The position numbers were made by a program, and so were the translations under genes. A stretch of 62,797 nucleotides of DNA from Bacillota bacterium (GTDB lineage: Bacteria > Bacillota > UBA4882 > UBA10575): NCBI GenBank assembly GCA_012735195.1, contig JAAYIC010000113.1, positions 1 through 62,797 of the forward strand. Direction: 5' to 3'. The notes beneath the pieces are model-generated. The model did no database searches. It worked only from the letters and a program-made list of their open reading frames with translations, and had not been told where the DNA came from. Shown piece after piece: positions 45,014 to 53,983 of this stretch. Numbering within the stretch: the first letter of the stretch is position 1; every line of letters begins with the position of its first letter.

Positions 45014-46015
45014 TTACCCGTTATTCCTATTTCCTTCTGACGAAAATATTTCCTTCTCGCCGGTGAAATTTTTTGCTATTTTTAACACCCGGCGCATCCG
45101 GTAGTTCATCGTTGACTTGCTGACCGGCGGTACGGCCATTTTCCCAAGCTCCCTGAGGCTGGCCTCGGGATTCTCCAGCCGCAGAAGAGCCGCTTCCCTC
45201 AATTTTTCCGGTAAAGCATCCAGTCCCTCTTTACCGGTAAAGTCCGAAATAATCTCCACCTGTTTCCAGGCGGCCCGGAGCGTCTTTTCCAGGTTGGCGG
45301 TCTCACAATTCACCAGCCGGTTTACTCTTTCCCGCATCCCTTTGATAACCCGCGTCTCCTCCAAGCGGAGATAGGCGGTATAGGCCCGGACGAAACTGAG
45401 GAATCTCCCGATTGCGTCCGCATCTTTCAGGTAAACAACAAAGGAATCCTTCCGCCGGTTCACATTTAAACCGGCCTTAAACCCGCATAGATCCATCAGG
45501 TAGACCAACCCGTAGGCGAAATCCTCGTTTTCAGTGACCAACTCCAGGTGGTAATCTTTTTTTTGCGGGTCGGTAATGGAACCTCTCCCCAAAAAAACGC
45601 CACGCAAAAAAGCCGCCCGGCAACAGTCGTTCCGGACCAGTGACGGGTTGATCCCGCCCTCAAGCTCGAACCGGCGTGTCATAATCCCGCAAGCCACCAA
45701 GACCTTTTTTACCCGCTCCTTGCCCCTGAGATACAGGCTGTAACGCCGGCGCCTGCCGAGACACTCCGTCTCTTTGATATAGGCCTCGGTCCGGACCTGA
45801 AAAAAATCTTTCAACAGACGAAAAGCCTTCCGGAGAAGAAAGATATTCTCACTCTCCACGGAGAGAACCAGCCGGTGAGAGCCTTGAAAGTGCAGGCTGC
45901 CGGTGGCGTGAATGATCGCCGCAAGTTCCGCCCTGGCGCAGCATTCTCTAGCCGGAAATCTCCGCGCCAGCTCTTCTTTGGTCCGCCGGGAAAAACTGTC
46001 GGCAGCCTGCCTCAC
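45014..46015 (-). CDS. whiA: WhiA-family regulator
   Basis: 333 residues: N-terminal LAGLIDADG-homing-endonuclease-like domain without catalytic residues (about 1-210; CCARAELAAIIHATGSL, RAAFLRGVFLGRGSITDP) and C-terminal helix-turn-helix (about 225-315; LREAALLRLENPEASLRELGKM, VSKSTMNYRMRRVL). WhiA is linked to sporulation, division and chromosome segregation. The start overlaps the divIVA stop by 4 bases. In many Firmicutes it neighbours rapZ and yvcK, which are absent here. Confidence 0.93.
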   Translation of the reverse strand: MRQAADSFSRRTKEELARRFPARECCARAELAAIIHATGSLHFQGSHRLVLSVESENIFLLRKAFRLLKDFFQVRTEAYIKETECLGRRRRYSLYLRGKERVKKVLVACGIMTRRFELEGGINPSLVRNDCCRAAFLRGVFLGRGSITDPQKKDYHLELVTENEDFAYGLVYLMDLCGFKAGLNVNRRKDSFVVYLKDADAIGRFLSFVRAYTAYLRLEETRVIKGMRERVNRLVNCETANLEKTLRAAWKQVEIISDFTGKEGLDALPEKLREAALLRLENPEASLRELGKMAVPPVSKSTMNYRMRRVLKIAKNFTGEKEIFSSEGNRNNG

Positions 46016-46560
46016 GAAAGCGGTTCCTCCGGGGTTTCTATAGCGGCCGCCGCCTCCCGGTCGGTGGAGACGGTCTCGTGCCTGCTCAGTTCCATCATTT
46101 TATCCCAGATCTCATCCAGGTCAAGCTGGCGGTCGGCGATCTCGATCAACGTCTGGAGAAACCTCTTGAGTTGGATACGGAAAAACTCCACTTGTTGTTT
46201 GAGTTCCGCCAGGTTCTGCAGTTCTGTCTGGATCTCCTCCCTGACCCTCAGCCTCATTTGTTCCGCTCTTTGCTCTGCCTCCCGCAGAATAACTTCGGCC
46301 TTTTTCTCCCCCGCCGCTTTCATCTCATTGGCCGTTTCCTGGGCCAGATACAGGGTGTCGTTTAGGGTCTTCTCCATCTGCCGGTAGGTATTTAGTTGCT
46401 CCTCTAAATCTTCGATCTTTTCTTTAAGGTCAAAATTCTCTTTATACAGCTTTTCATAATCAACGGTGATTTTTTTCATGAATTCCTGGACCTCTCTGGT
46501 CCGGTACCCACGTAGTCCCCGGCGAAAGACCATGGTCTCCAGGTCTACTGGTGTCAGCAT
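46012..46560 (-). CDS. divIVA: DivIVA-family cell-pole/septum protein
   Basis: 182 residues. The N-terminal membrane-curvature domain (LTPVDLETMVFRRGLRGYRTREVQEFM) is followed by long coiled coils (about 32-70 and 75-150). It marks curved membrane at septum and poles. The usual GYD..EVD reads GYRTREVQ here, a mild deviation. AGGAGG precedes the ATG. It is part of the yggS-sepF-proC-yggT-ylmH-divIVA run. Confidence 0.9.
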   Translation of the reverse strand: MLTPVDLETMVFRRGLRGYRTREVQEFMKKITVDYEKLYKENFDLKEKIEDLEEQLNTYRQMEKTLNDTLYLAQETANEMKAAGEKKAEVILREAEQRAEQMRLRVREEIQTELQNLAELKQQVEFFRIQLKRFLQTLIEIADRQLDLDEIWDKMMELSRHETVSTDREAAAAIETPEEPLS

Positions 46561-46571
46561 TCAGACCCCTC

Positions 46572-47351
46572 CTATTGTAGTCTTTGCAGAACCAAACTTA
46601 ACCGTCCTTTTTTAGTCTTACCCTTTATCTCGCTCACCACTACCCGTCCCCTTCCCCTGATCGAAATAGTGTCTCCCAAACCAACCTGATAATCGGGGGC
46701 GGAGACAACCTTCCAGTTGACTTTGACCCTTTCCGCTTTGATCTCCCGCGCCATTTTTGTGCGGGAAACCCCAAAACCGGCTCCGGCCACGGCATCCAGG
46801 CGTAAGGAAGCCACGGTAGTCTTCACCTCTTTTACCCGTTGCGGCCGGACGTTCAGCTGCTCGGGGTCGATCGGCGCCACCTCCACCGGAACCGCCCCGA
46901 CACGGTTTAGATGACTGAGGACGTACTCCTCGACCTCCTTGGCGAGAATAATATGAGCACCGCCGTCAAACGGCAAAATGTCACCAATCTTCCCGCGTTT
47001 AATCCCCAACCCGGTAAGGCTCCCCAGCAGGTCGCCGTGGGCCGGGCGAAAATCCTTCCCACTTTTAACCTCCAGGTAAGCCAAGGGAAAAGTAACGGCT
47101 TCAGGAAGAAAAAACACCGGCATCAAGACCAACCGTACCCTTTCGGCCTGGTGATAACCGCCGAAAACCATTACCTTGATCTCCCCCACGTAGTGCAGGA
47201 GATCAAGGAGCAACTTTTTTTCTCCGGGGTTCAAAAAATCGGTGGCCACCGGTTCCGCTTTTTTGAGGGCTGTTTCCGCCAAGTCCAGCACGCGGGCGGC
47301 CAAAGCCCGGTCTTCTCCTTGCAAACCCGCGAGTAACCGTTGTTTTTCCAT
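46572..47351 (-). CDS. ylmH: YlmH-type S4-domain RNA-binding protein
   Basis: 259 residues. Residues 1-175 form the YlmH N-terminal domain (DFLNPGEKKLLLDLL, FGGYHQAER, HGDLLGSLTGLGIKRGKIGDI); residues 182-245 are an S4 RNA-binding domain (LRLDAVAGAGFGVSRTKMAREIKAERVKVN). Family members bind the ribosome and tRNA; in Bacillus a role in rescue of stalled large subunits has been proposed. It starts 2 bases after the yggT stop with weak Shine-Dalgarno, so coupling is likely. Confidence 0.92.
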   Translation of the reverse strand: MEKQRLLAGLQGEDRALAARVLDLAETALKKAEPVATDFLNPGEKKLLLDLLHYVGEIKVMVFGGYHQAERVRLVLMPVFFLPEAVTFPLAYLEVKSGKDFRPAHGDLLGSLTGLGIKRGKIGDILPFDGGAHIILAKEVEEYVLSHLNRVGAVPVEVAPIDPEQLNVRPQRVKEVKTTVASLRLDAVAGAGFGVSRTKMAREIKAERVKVNWKVVSAPDYQVGLGDTISIRGRGRVVVSEIKGKTKKGRLSLVLQRLQ

Positions 47352-47353
47352 GG

Positions 47354-47599
47354 CTAAAATATTTCCACCAGAATTTTCGCAAGCAGCCAGACCAGGATTA
47401 TGGCCACAAGCGGCGAAAGATCAAACCCAGCCTTACTGTTAATTACCCGCCTTAGCGGTTCAAGGACCGGTTCTGTCAGCCGGTAAACGAATTTTACCGG
47501 CGGGTAGGCTTCAGGGCTCAATTTAAGCCAATTAATGAGAATCCTTAGAATCAAGATAATATTATAGAGGCGGGAAAGCAACTTGATCAAAAACTTCAT
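47354..47599 (-). CDS. yggT: YggT family membrane protein
   Basis: 81 residues with two hydrophobic segments (about 2-22 and 60-80) and the family blocks ILRILINWLKLSPEAYP and RLTEPVLEPLRRVI. Function is unknown; the gene is tied to division clusters (ylmG) and may affect nucleoid or septum placement. TAG is its stop codon. Confidence 0.92.
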   Translation of the reverse strand: MKFLIKLLSRLYNIILILRILINWLKLSPEAYPPVKFVYRLTEPVLEPLRRVINSKAGFDLSPLVAIILVWLLAKILVEIF

Positions 47600-47644
47600 C
47601 TCCGGATCCCTCCTTCGCTTCTCCCCGGTACACCGCTGAACGAT

Positions 47645-47655
47645 CGCGCACGCGC
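47645..47655. repeat. Alternating tract CGCGCACGCGC between proC and yggT
   Basis: Eleven alternating bases lie just beyond the proC stop, the same core as at 4187-4198. Confidence 0.65.
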
Positions 47656-47660
47656 CCCCG

Positions 47661-48452
47661 CTATTCGCCTAATTCTTCCGCCCTTTCTTTTGCCGCATAA
47701 ACCGCTTGCATAACCGCGCCCGCAAAACCGTTTCTCTCCAATTCCAGCAGGCCGGCGATGGTGGTCCCCCCGGGAGAGGTCACCATATCCCGTAAAACCA
47801 CCGGATGTTCCCCTAATTCCGCCGCCATTTTCGCGCTGCCGGCCAGTGTCCGGAGGGCCAGTTCCCCAGCGAGCGAACGGGGAAGACCTACCAGGACCCC
47901 GGCATCGGTCAGCGCAGCCAGAAAACTGAAGACAAAGCCCGGACCGCTGCCGGAAACGGCGGTAACCGCATTCATCATCTCCTCATCGACCAAGACTACA
48001 CCGCCAAACGCCTGCAGGATCTCTTTTCCCCAGGCCAGATCCTCATCCCGTGCTGCTTTCCCGGGCGTCAATGCGGTAATCCCCTCCCGGACCAAAGCCG
48101 CCACATTCGGCATGGCCCGGAGGACACGAAGGCCGGGAAGGAGTCTTTCCAGCCGGGCGGTGGAATACCCCGCAACAATCGAAAGCAAGGGCAGTCCGGG
48201 AGGGAACTCTACCCCCCGCAGAGCCTCCTCCACTTTTTGCGGTTTTACCGCCAAAATCACCGCCTCGGCCTCTGCCACCGCTGCAGAATTCTCCGTAAAT
48301 ACCTTAATGCCCAATGCGGCAAGCTCCTGCCGGCGGCTGGGATCCGGATCGGCGACCAAAATCTTTCCTTTTGGATAACCCTGATGCAGGAGGCCTTTGA
48401 TCATTGCCGTTGCCATTTTGCCTCCTCCGATAAACCCGAGCGTGCGACGCAA
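47661..48452 (-). CDS. proC: Pyrroline-5-carboxylate reductase
   Basis: 263 residues. It reduces pyrroline-5-carboxylate to proline with NAD(P)H. Rossmann loop GFIGGGKMATAMIKGL; VILAVKPQ; RAMPNVAALVREG; C-terminal AVSGSGPGFVFSFLAALTDAGV and DMVTSPGGTTIAGL, the ProC signature. The start is TTG at 48452, following TAGGAGGT at good spacing. proC in the division cluster is a common Firmicute arrangement. Confidence 0.95.
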   Translation of the reverse strand: MRRTLGFIGGGKMATAMIKGLLHQGYPKGKILVADPDPSRRQELAALGIKVFTENSAAVAEAEAVILAVKPQKVEEALRGVEFPPGLPLLSIVAGYSTARLERLLPGLRVLRAMPNVAALVREGITALTPGKAARDEDLAWGKEILQAFGGVVLVDEEMMNAVTAVSGSGPGFVFSFLAALTDAGVLVGLPRSLAGELALRTLAGSAKMAAELGEHPVVLRDMVTSPGGTTIAGLLELERNGFAGAVMQAVYAAKERAEELGE

Positions 48453-48463
48453 GCCGCTACCTC

Positions 48464-48979
48464 CTAACGTTTAAATTTATCCGTTGTAAAGAATTGTTCC
48501 TCTTTAATCTCATTTAATTCGGAAAGTTTAGACAATTCCGACCGTGCCGGTAACGCCACTTCCACATTGGCCGGGGCAAACAGCATTATTGAGCCGCTGA
48601 CCTTCTGTACTGTTCCATCCAGGGCAAAGACCGCCCCACCGACAAAATCCGTAATCCGCCGGGCCAGCCCTTTATCAGTCTCTTCCATATTCAAAATCAC
48701 CGGGCGCCCGGTCTTCAAATGGTTAACAATAGTCTGCACATCATCAAAACTTAGCGGTTCAAAGACGACCAGCTTTATGTTTTTATCCGGATGGGGAAGA
48801 CTAACCACCTTTCCCCGGTCTTTTCCGCTTTTCACCGGCTTTAAATCCGCAGGCTCATCCAGATAAACCTCTTCAACGACCTCCTCCGTCTCTATGCCCA
48901 AGAGGTTCATCACTCTTTCCAGGAAACCTTTTTTTACTTCCGTCTGTTCCCAGTTATCGCCGTTATCCCAATTTCTCAT
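48464..48979 (-). CDS. sepF: Cell division protein SepF
   Basis: 171 residues. It links FtsZ filaments to the membrane. The usual amphipathic membrane-binding helix (FLERVMNLLGI) is preceded here by 17 extra polar residues (MRNWDNGDNWEQTEVKK). The SepF core (VVFEPLSFDDVQTIVNHLKTGRPVILNMEETDKGLARRITDFVGGAVFALDGTVQKVSGSIMLFAP, about 70-138) is complete. A start at the Met of MNLLGI would cut the helix, and GGGGGG precedes the first ATG. Confidence 0.92.
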   Translation of the reverse strand: MRNWDNGDNWEQTEVKKGFLERVMNLLGIETEEVVEEVYLDEPADLKPVKSGKDRGKVVSLPHPDKNIKLVVFEPLSFDDVQTIVNHLKTGRPVILNMEETDKGLARRITDFVGGAVFALDGTVQKVSGSIMLFAPANVEVALPARSELSKLSELNEIKEEQFFTTDKFKR

Positions 48980-48980
48980 C

Positions 48981-49682
48981 TCATCCCCCCTCGGAGGTTT
49001 GAAATAACGCGGAACCGACCCGGATCATCGTCGCCCCCTCTTCCACAGCCACCTCAAAATCATTGCTCATCCCCATGGATAAATGCTGCCAATCCCCGCC
49101 CGGCTGGAACCTGCGGGCAATCTCCTGGTGCAACTCCCGGAGCCCGGCAAAAACCGGTCGGACCTCTTCACCCCGGGGGACCAGCGGCGCCATGGTCATC
49201 AGACCTTGAAGGCTAAGTCCGGGCAAGTCCTTGACTTCCCCGTAGAAATCAAAGAGTTCTTCCGGGGCCAGGCCGTGCTTGGTCTCTTCTCCGGCAACAT
49301 TAACCTGGATCAAAACGGGTGTTTTTTTTCCCCTTTTTAAACTCTCTTCATTTATCTCCAGCGCCAGTTCCAGACGGTCCAGTGAATGAATAAAAGCAAA
49401 ACGTTCCACCGCCCGGCGCACCTTATTCCTTTGCAGGGTGCCGATCATATGCCACCGGAAGAGCCGCGCCCTGTCTCCGAGAGCCTCTTGTTTCCGGAGG
49501 GCATCCTGCACCCGGTTCTCACCGATCTCTTTTACTCCCAGTGCAGCCAGGGCCCTCATTTCTTCCGGCCCTACGGTCTTGGTGACTGCAACCAGGAGAA
49601 CCTCCCGGGCCGGCCCGCCCGCCCGCAATAGGGCCCTGTTAACCCTCTCCCGGATTGCTTGTAGGTTCTCCGCCAAACCCAT
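48981..49682 (-). CDS. yggS: YggS-family pyridoxal phosphate-binding protein
   Basis: 233 residues, alanine-racemase-like TIM barrel. The PLP lysine lies in LLVAVTKTVGPEEM; GENRVQDALRK, WHMIGTLQRNK, GLMTMAPL and SMGMSNDFEVAVEEGATMIRVG are family marks. It is thought to buffer PLP and amino acid pools rather than catalyse. One base separates it from sepF. Confidence 0.94.
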   Translation of the reverse strand: MGLAENLQAIRERVNRALLRAGGPAREVLLVAVTKTVGPEEMRALAALGVKEIGENRVQDALRKQEALGDRARLFRWHMIGTLQRNKVRRAVERFAFIHSLDRLELALEINEESLKRGKKTPVLIQVNVAGEETKHGLAPEELFDFYGEVKDLPGLSLQGLMTMAPLVPRGEEVRPVFAGLRELHQEIARRFQPGGDWQHLSMGMSNDFEVAVEEGATMIRVGSALFQTSEGG

Positions 49683-50157
49683 GGTTTAAGTCCTCCAGTC
49701 TCGTTGCTTGTTACTCGATTGCATACGTTTCATTCTGGGCAGTCTCGTCACTCGTCGCCCGGTTGTTAATTGGCATTCTGGACAGTATAGTTGGTTGCCC
49801 GGTACTCGCTACTCGTCAATTGGCAATCGCTGCCTGGTGTTCGTTGCCGGGGGCTTGAGCCTGGCACGTGTCGATTCATTCACCCGCTACGGGCGTTATC
49901 CGCATCACAATAGCGCTTACCCGGTGTACAGTATACGTACTCACCGGTACTGCGGCATGTGGCACTCTGTACCAGTCGCTCTCTTGGCAAACTCTTCTTC
50001 TATCTATAAAGAACGCTCTTTTGACTTATCCGTTCCTGATCTGTCTTCCGTTACATATCGCCCATTTGCTTAGCCCTGTTGTGTTACATTTCAGAGAGCG
50101 ACCACGTTCATACGGAGTCCCGGCAATCCCCACCAGGGTGTCAACGTCTTCCGGACT
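49683..50157. other. 475-base intergenic region with degenerate short repeats
   Basis: No credible gene. GTTACTCG, GTCACTCG, GGTACTCG and GCTACTCG occur at 49710-49815 mixed with TTGGCA/TTGCC words. A 121-codon plus-strand frame covers it but lacks a ribosome site and any protein-like pattern. It lies between the HlyD-like gene and yggS and must contain the yggS promoter if they are not cotranscribed. Confidence 0.5.
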
Positions 50158-51312
50158 TCAATAATAGACGGGGGTACCAATGGTAAGCCGGTCAACGATT
50201 GCCCACCGGTCGTCCATGGCCATCACGTCAACGGGAATTTCCCTTTTTGTCCCCCGCAGGCTACCATATACCACCCAGCCCGTTCCTTCTTCATAATGCA
50301 ATGCCGAACGGGGAACCCGTACCCCCCGAGTACGGGAATAAACTAAATGTACAGTAAAAATCCTCTGCTGTAACAACTCAGGACGCATGGATCTCTCTTC
50401 AAAAAGCCAAAACTCTTCTCCCCCCAGCTGGCAAGACCCGGTAAACGTCACCGGGTAATCCTCTTCCCGGATCCGCAACCAGCAGCGGCTCCCCTTTTCC
50501 GGGGGTTCCAGGTTTTTCCGTTTTGGCGCCTCCACCAACAGAGTTTGCTGAAAACCGCTGATGATCTTACCCACAAGGTCGCCCTTTGCCAATGACCGGC
50601 TGAAGGGGGCCATTACGGAGAATTTGATCTTAAAAGGGCTTCTTCCTGTCGCTTCCAGATCTTCAAGGGTGACATCTTCCCACCCGTCAATCCCGGTGAC
50701 AAAAACCCCGGCCTCTTCTGCTCTGACCAGCCGGTAATAATCCAGCCAGCCGGTGATGATTTGCCGGTTTGTCTCGTCGAGAACATCCTGTCTGACGGCA
50801 AGAAGGTTTTCTTTAATCGCGTTAATCTCCCGGTCTACCGGTTCTCCCTCTCTTGCCGGGACACCGGATCTACTCTGGGCGGCATGAAAAGCCAGATCTT
50901 TTTCGACCGCTTCCAGTTCCCTCTCCAAACAGTGAAGGCGTTCACTCACCACCCGGAAGACTTCCCGCCACTCTCCCTTGAGTTGCCGGCTTAAAACCGG
51001 GTTTACTACCTCCGCCACCGCCTGGTCTTTTTGTACCTTTGTTCCCCCGGCCACCAGCAATCTAAATTCACCGGCAATCGGGGTTGCGATGGGGATCTCA
51101 TCCCGTAAAGCCAAAGCCTTCACCCAGGCGCCGTGTTCAAGCGTTCCCCAGTCCGCCACAGTCACCCGGGGAAAAAGATAATCTGAAAAAAACGATATTA
51201 CCGGCACAAAAACGACCATCGCAATAACGGCCGGTAAGATCCGGGGGAGTTTCCTGCCCACCCTGATCAGGAACCCCAAAACAGAATTGGGCCTTATAAC
51301 CAGCCGTTTCAT
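50158..51312 (-). CDS. HlyD-family-like periplasmic/extracytoplasmic adaptor
   Basis: 384 residues. One N-terminal transmembrane helix (about 22-42), then a lipoyl-like half-motif (IATPIAGEFRLLVAGGTKVQKDQAVAEVV), a coiled-coil region (about 105-165) and a beta-rich C-terminal part (RVPRSALHYEEGTGWVVYG). Such proteins are adaptors of export systems, but related ones occur beside sepF/ylm genes in several Firmicutes with no transporter, as here. The role is unknown, perhaps envelope. ATG 51312 follows GAGGAG. Confidence 0.72.
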   Translation of the reverse strand: MKRLVIRPNSVLGFLIRVGRKLPRILPAVIAMVVFVPVISFFSDYLFPRVTVADWGTLEHGAWVKALALRDEIPIATPIAGEFRLLVAGGTKVQKDQAVAEVVNPVLSRQLKGEWREVFRVVSERLHCLERELEAVEKDLAFHAAQSRSGVPAREGEPVDREINAIKENLLAVRQDVLDETNRQIITGWLDYYRLVRAEEAGVFVTGIDGWEDVTLEDLEATGRSPFKIKFSVMAPFSRSLAKGDLVGKIISGFQQTLLVEAPKRKNLEPPEKGSRCWLRIREEDYPVTFTGSCQLGGEEFWLFEERSMRPELLQQRIFTVHLVYSRTRGVRVPRSALHYEEGTGWVVYGSLRGTKREIPVDVMAMDDRWAIVDRLTIGTPVYY

Positions 51313-51377
51313 AAGAATTCTCTCCTCAGCCTCCAGTTCCACTAGGAAACTTCGCTAAAACGCTCCTTTTTTCCTGC

Positions 51378-52211
51378 TTACTCCTGGCGTTCTTTCAGTA
51401 CGGCCAAGGACAACATACGGCCTGTCTCTCCCCGGTCGCGGCGGTAGGAAAAAAATTCCTCTTCCCTGCAGGATGTGCAAATTCCGGCCAAATCAATATT
51501 CCTGCCGGCCAGGCCTGCTTTTTGTAGCAAATCCCGGTTAATCCCGGCCAGGTCCAAACGGTCTGACGACTGCTCCAAGCTGGAAAGATCCGGCCAACGG
51601 CTGCAGAAAAGGTTGATCCTTTCTTGTGGTACCCGGTAACAGCATTCACCGACAGCCGGCCCGATCGCTGCCCAGCAATCCTCAGGGTTTGTTTGATACT
51701 CCACCCCCATCGTTTCCAGTGCGCTAAGAACAATTCCGGCCAGCGTTCCCCGCCACCCGGCATGAACCGCTGCCACAACCCGGCGAACCGGATCTACGAT
51801 AATTATCGGAACGCAATCGGCATGAACTGTTGTCACAGCAACCCCCGGCAAGGCGGTAACCAATCCGTCCGCTGCCGGTAACTCCGCCTCCGTACCCACT
51901 GCCTCTTTTTCCCGGACCACAAAAATCTTCTGTCCATGAACCTGTCTGACACCATATACCTTCCCCGGTGTAAGTCCAAAAACCGAAAAAAACCGCTCCC
52001 GGTTGGCTGCAACCCTGGACGGCAGATCCCCGGTGGTCATCCCCAGGTTCAATGTGGCATAAGGCCCGGTACTTGATCCGCCGGTCCGGGTCGAAAAACC
52101 CTGGAGCAACCAGGATAATCTGAGCAGGAGTTCCGACCGGTAGATCCTCAAACCTCCTTCCTCCCTGACCAACCAGGCGATTATGCTCCCTCCTTCCCGG
52201 CGTGTTGCCAT
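51378..52211 (-). CDS. pgeF: YlmD/PgeF-type multicopper-fold purine nucleoside enzyme
   Basis: 277 residues, laccase-domain (DUF152) family. Zinc ligands lie in TTVHADCVPIIIVD, VAAVHAGWRGTLAG and GECCYRV. Members act on purine nucleosides or as peptidoglycan-editing factors; older annotation as polyphenol oxidase is doubtful. The ATG at 52211 overlaps the upstream radical-SAM gene by 31 bases, but GGAAGGAGGG is 15-20 bases inside the frame, so the true start may be slightly downstream at a rare codon. Confidence 0.9.
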   Translation of the reverse strand: MATRREGGSIIAWLVREEGGLRIYRSELLLRLSWLLQGFSTRTGGSSTGPYATLNLGMTTGDLPSRVAANRERFFSVFGLTPGKVYGVRQVHGQKIFVVREKEAVGTEAELPAADGLVTALPGVAVTTVHADCVPIIIVDPVRRVVAAVHAGWRGTLAGIVLSALETMGVEYQTNPEDCWAAIGPAVGECCYRVPQERINLFCSRWPDLSSLEQSSDRLDLAGINRDLLQKAGLAGRNIDLAGICTSCREEEFFSYRRDRGETGRMLSLAVLKERQE

Positions 52212-52729
52212 AAAACAATCTCCCCGCTTGCCAGCGAAGGCTGGACTTTGATGATTCTTTGGTTACGGGAACCGCGAAAAACCAACCCGTCCTCTTTCTC
52301 ATCCTGCCGGAAAGGCCCGTCCACCACAAGTTCGAGATGGGTCAGTAGTTCTCTTACCGTTTCAGAAGGCGAAGCAATAATCTCTTCCCAGGTATAACCG
52401 GTATATAACAGAACATTGCCGCCGCGGGCCCGTGCCATCCGGGCAAGAGCCAAGGCAATGGCAGGCTGCAAAAGGGGTTCACCGCCAGTGAGCGTAATCC
52501 CGGATAATAAGGGGTTATGATCGTACTGCAGAGCCGCCCAGATTTCTACCGGCGTTGTCTCATATCCCCCGTCGGGGTCCCATGTTTCCGGGTTATGACA
52601 ACCGGGGCACCGGTGGGGACAGCCTTGGAAGAAAACCACCGCCCGTAACCCGGGACCGTCGACAACACTTTCCTTTACAATCCCGGCAATTCTTGCTTTT
52701 TCTTGTTTATTTTCAGAAAACGCCGGCAT
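52181..52729 (-). CDS. NrdG-like radical SAM activating protein
   Basis: 182 residues. The CX3CX2C cluster (C37, C41, C44 in GCPHRCPGCHNPETW) binds the [4Fe-4S] that cleaves S-adenosylmethionine; VDGPGLRAVVFFQG and LTGGEPLLQ are NrdG/PflA features. NrdG installs the glycyl radical on anaerobic ribonucleotide reductase NrdD. No nrdD or glycyl-radical enzyme is adjacent, so the target is not proven. The upstream region contains several TCCACA motifs. Confidence 0.85.
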   Translation of the reverse strand: MPAFSENKQEKARIAGIVKESVVDGPGLRAVVFFQGCPHRCPGCHNPETWDPDGGYETTPVEIWAALQYDHNPLLSGITLTGGEPLLQPAIALALARMARARGGNVLLYTGYTWEEIIASPSETVRELLTHLELVVDGPFRQDEKEDGLVFRGSRNQRIIKVQPSLASGEIVLWQHAGKEGA

Positions 52730-52795
52730 GTAATCCCCCCTTTTTCGTTAGAAAAATTGAATATCAGGTAAAATTTGGTGGACGATTAGTGGCTC

Positions 52796-52941
52796 TCCAC
52801 AATTTCCACAGAGTTATCCACAGGAAAATGGCTGTTACCAAGTGGTATTTTCTATTTAATTCACATTTTCCACACGTCAGTCAACAAAATAAGTGAAAAA
52901 CGAAACCTTGTTTTAACTGGGGAATAAAAAAAGTATCCACA
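52796..52941. promoter_or_regulatory. Cluster of TCCACA / DnaA-box-like motifs upstream of the NrdG-like gene
   Basis: TCCACA occurs at 52796, 52805, 52817, 52869 and 52936; the third lies in TTATCCACA (52814-52822), a perfect DnaA box. DnaA controls some ribonucleotide reductase genes, so this could be regulatory. It is not an origin: no dnaA/dnaN genes or AT-rich unwinding region are seen. Confidence 0.5.
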
Positions 52942-52972
52942 AAAAAACTTTCTGATGCGAATTAAGGCCTCT

Positions 52973-53983
52973 TTATGCCTTTAATTTCCAAGACAATCTT
53001 GGAAAAGCCGGCAAATCGAGAGGTGAAGAACCCCCGTCCCGGAAGCGGAAATAGCCACATGCCGCCACCATAGCGGCATTATCCGTACACAGTTCCAGCG
53101 GCGGACAGAAAAACCTGATCTTCCGTGCCGCCGCCTCCCGGGCAAAACCCTCCCTTAGCTCCCCATTGGCGGCGACTCCCCCGGAAAGCAAGACTGTTTT
53201 TATGCCCAAATTATCCACCGCCCGGAAGGTCCTCTCTAATAAGATTGTAACAACCTGCTGTTGAAAGGTGGCCGCCAGATCCGCCACGGGCAGTTCCTCA
53301 TTTTTCTGCCGGTAGTGATGGACCCGGTTAATTAAGGCCGTCTTCAACCCGCTGAAGCTGAAATCATATGTCCTGGCCAGAGAATCTGTACGGACCAGCG
53401 GGGTTCCGGGCTTTCCTTGTTGTGCCGCTTTTTCCAGGTATGGCCCTCCGGGGTAACCTAAACCCAGAACACGGGCGACCTTATCAAAAGCCTCCCCGGC
53501 GGCATCATCCCGGGTGCGTCCCAAAATCTGGTATTTGCCGTGGTCTTCCATATAAACTAAATCCGTGTGTCCGCCAGAAACCGTTAAACAGAGCAAGGGC
53601 GTAGTGATCTCCGGGTGGGCCAGGAAATTCGCGTAAATATGGGCTTCCAAGTGGTTAACTCCGAAAAAGGGTTTGCCGGCTCCCAGTGCCAAAGCCTTGG
53701 CAAAAGAGAGCCCAACCAGCAAACCGCCGATCAAGCCCGGCCCGCATGTCGCCGCCACCAGCCCGATCTCTTTCGGACTTGCGCCGGCTTCACGCAGGGC
53801 GGAGTCGGTTACATATAAAATTCCTTCCAGATGACTGCGGGCCGCCAATTCCGGAACCACCCCGCCAAATCTGGCATGTTTTTCAACTTGGGAAAGGAGG
53901 ACATTACTCCGGATCTTTCTCCCATCCTCCACCACCGCCGCACCCGTCTCGTCGCAGGACGTCTCAACCCCTAATACCAGCAT
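52973..53983 (-). CDS. tsaD: tRNA N6-threonylcarbamoyltransferase catalytic subunit TsaD
   Basis: 336 residues, ASKHA fold. It transfers threonylcarbamoyl from TC-AMP to A37 of ANN tRNAs. LGVETSCDETGAAV; metal-binding HLEAHIYANFL; VSGGHTDLVYM; GEAFDKVARVLGLGYPGGP; VLLSGGVAANGELR. It acts with TsaB and TsaE encoded just upstream and Sua5 at 23 kb. RimI lies between tsaB and tsaD, a usual Firmicute order. Confidence 0.97.
   Translation of the reverse strand: MLVLGVETSCDETGAAVVEDGRKIRSNVLLSQVEKHARFGGVVPELAARSHLEGILYVTDSALREAGASPKEIGLVAATCGPGLIGGLLVGLSFAKALALGAGKPFFGVNHLEAHIYANFLAHPEITTPLLCLTVSGGHTDLVYMEDHGKYQILGRTRDDAAGEAFDKVARVLGLGYPGGPYLEKAAQQGKPGTPLVRTDSLARTYDFSFSGLKTALINRVHHYRQKNEELPVADLAATFQQQVVTILLERTFRAVDNLGIKTVLLSGGVAANGELREGFAREAAARKIRFFCPPLELCTDNAAMVAACGYFRFRDGGSSPLDLPAFPRLSWKLKA

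Noticed and set aside
49708-50073. 121-codon plus-strand gene between yggS and the HlyD-like gene
   Set aside because: No ribosome site, no domain, and the bases are degenerate short repeats.
52796-52941. Chromosomal replication origin
   Set aside because: Only one perfect DnaA box, no dnaA, dnaN, gyrB or rpmH nearby and no long AT-rich unwinding element.
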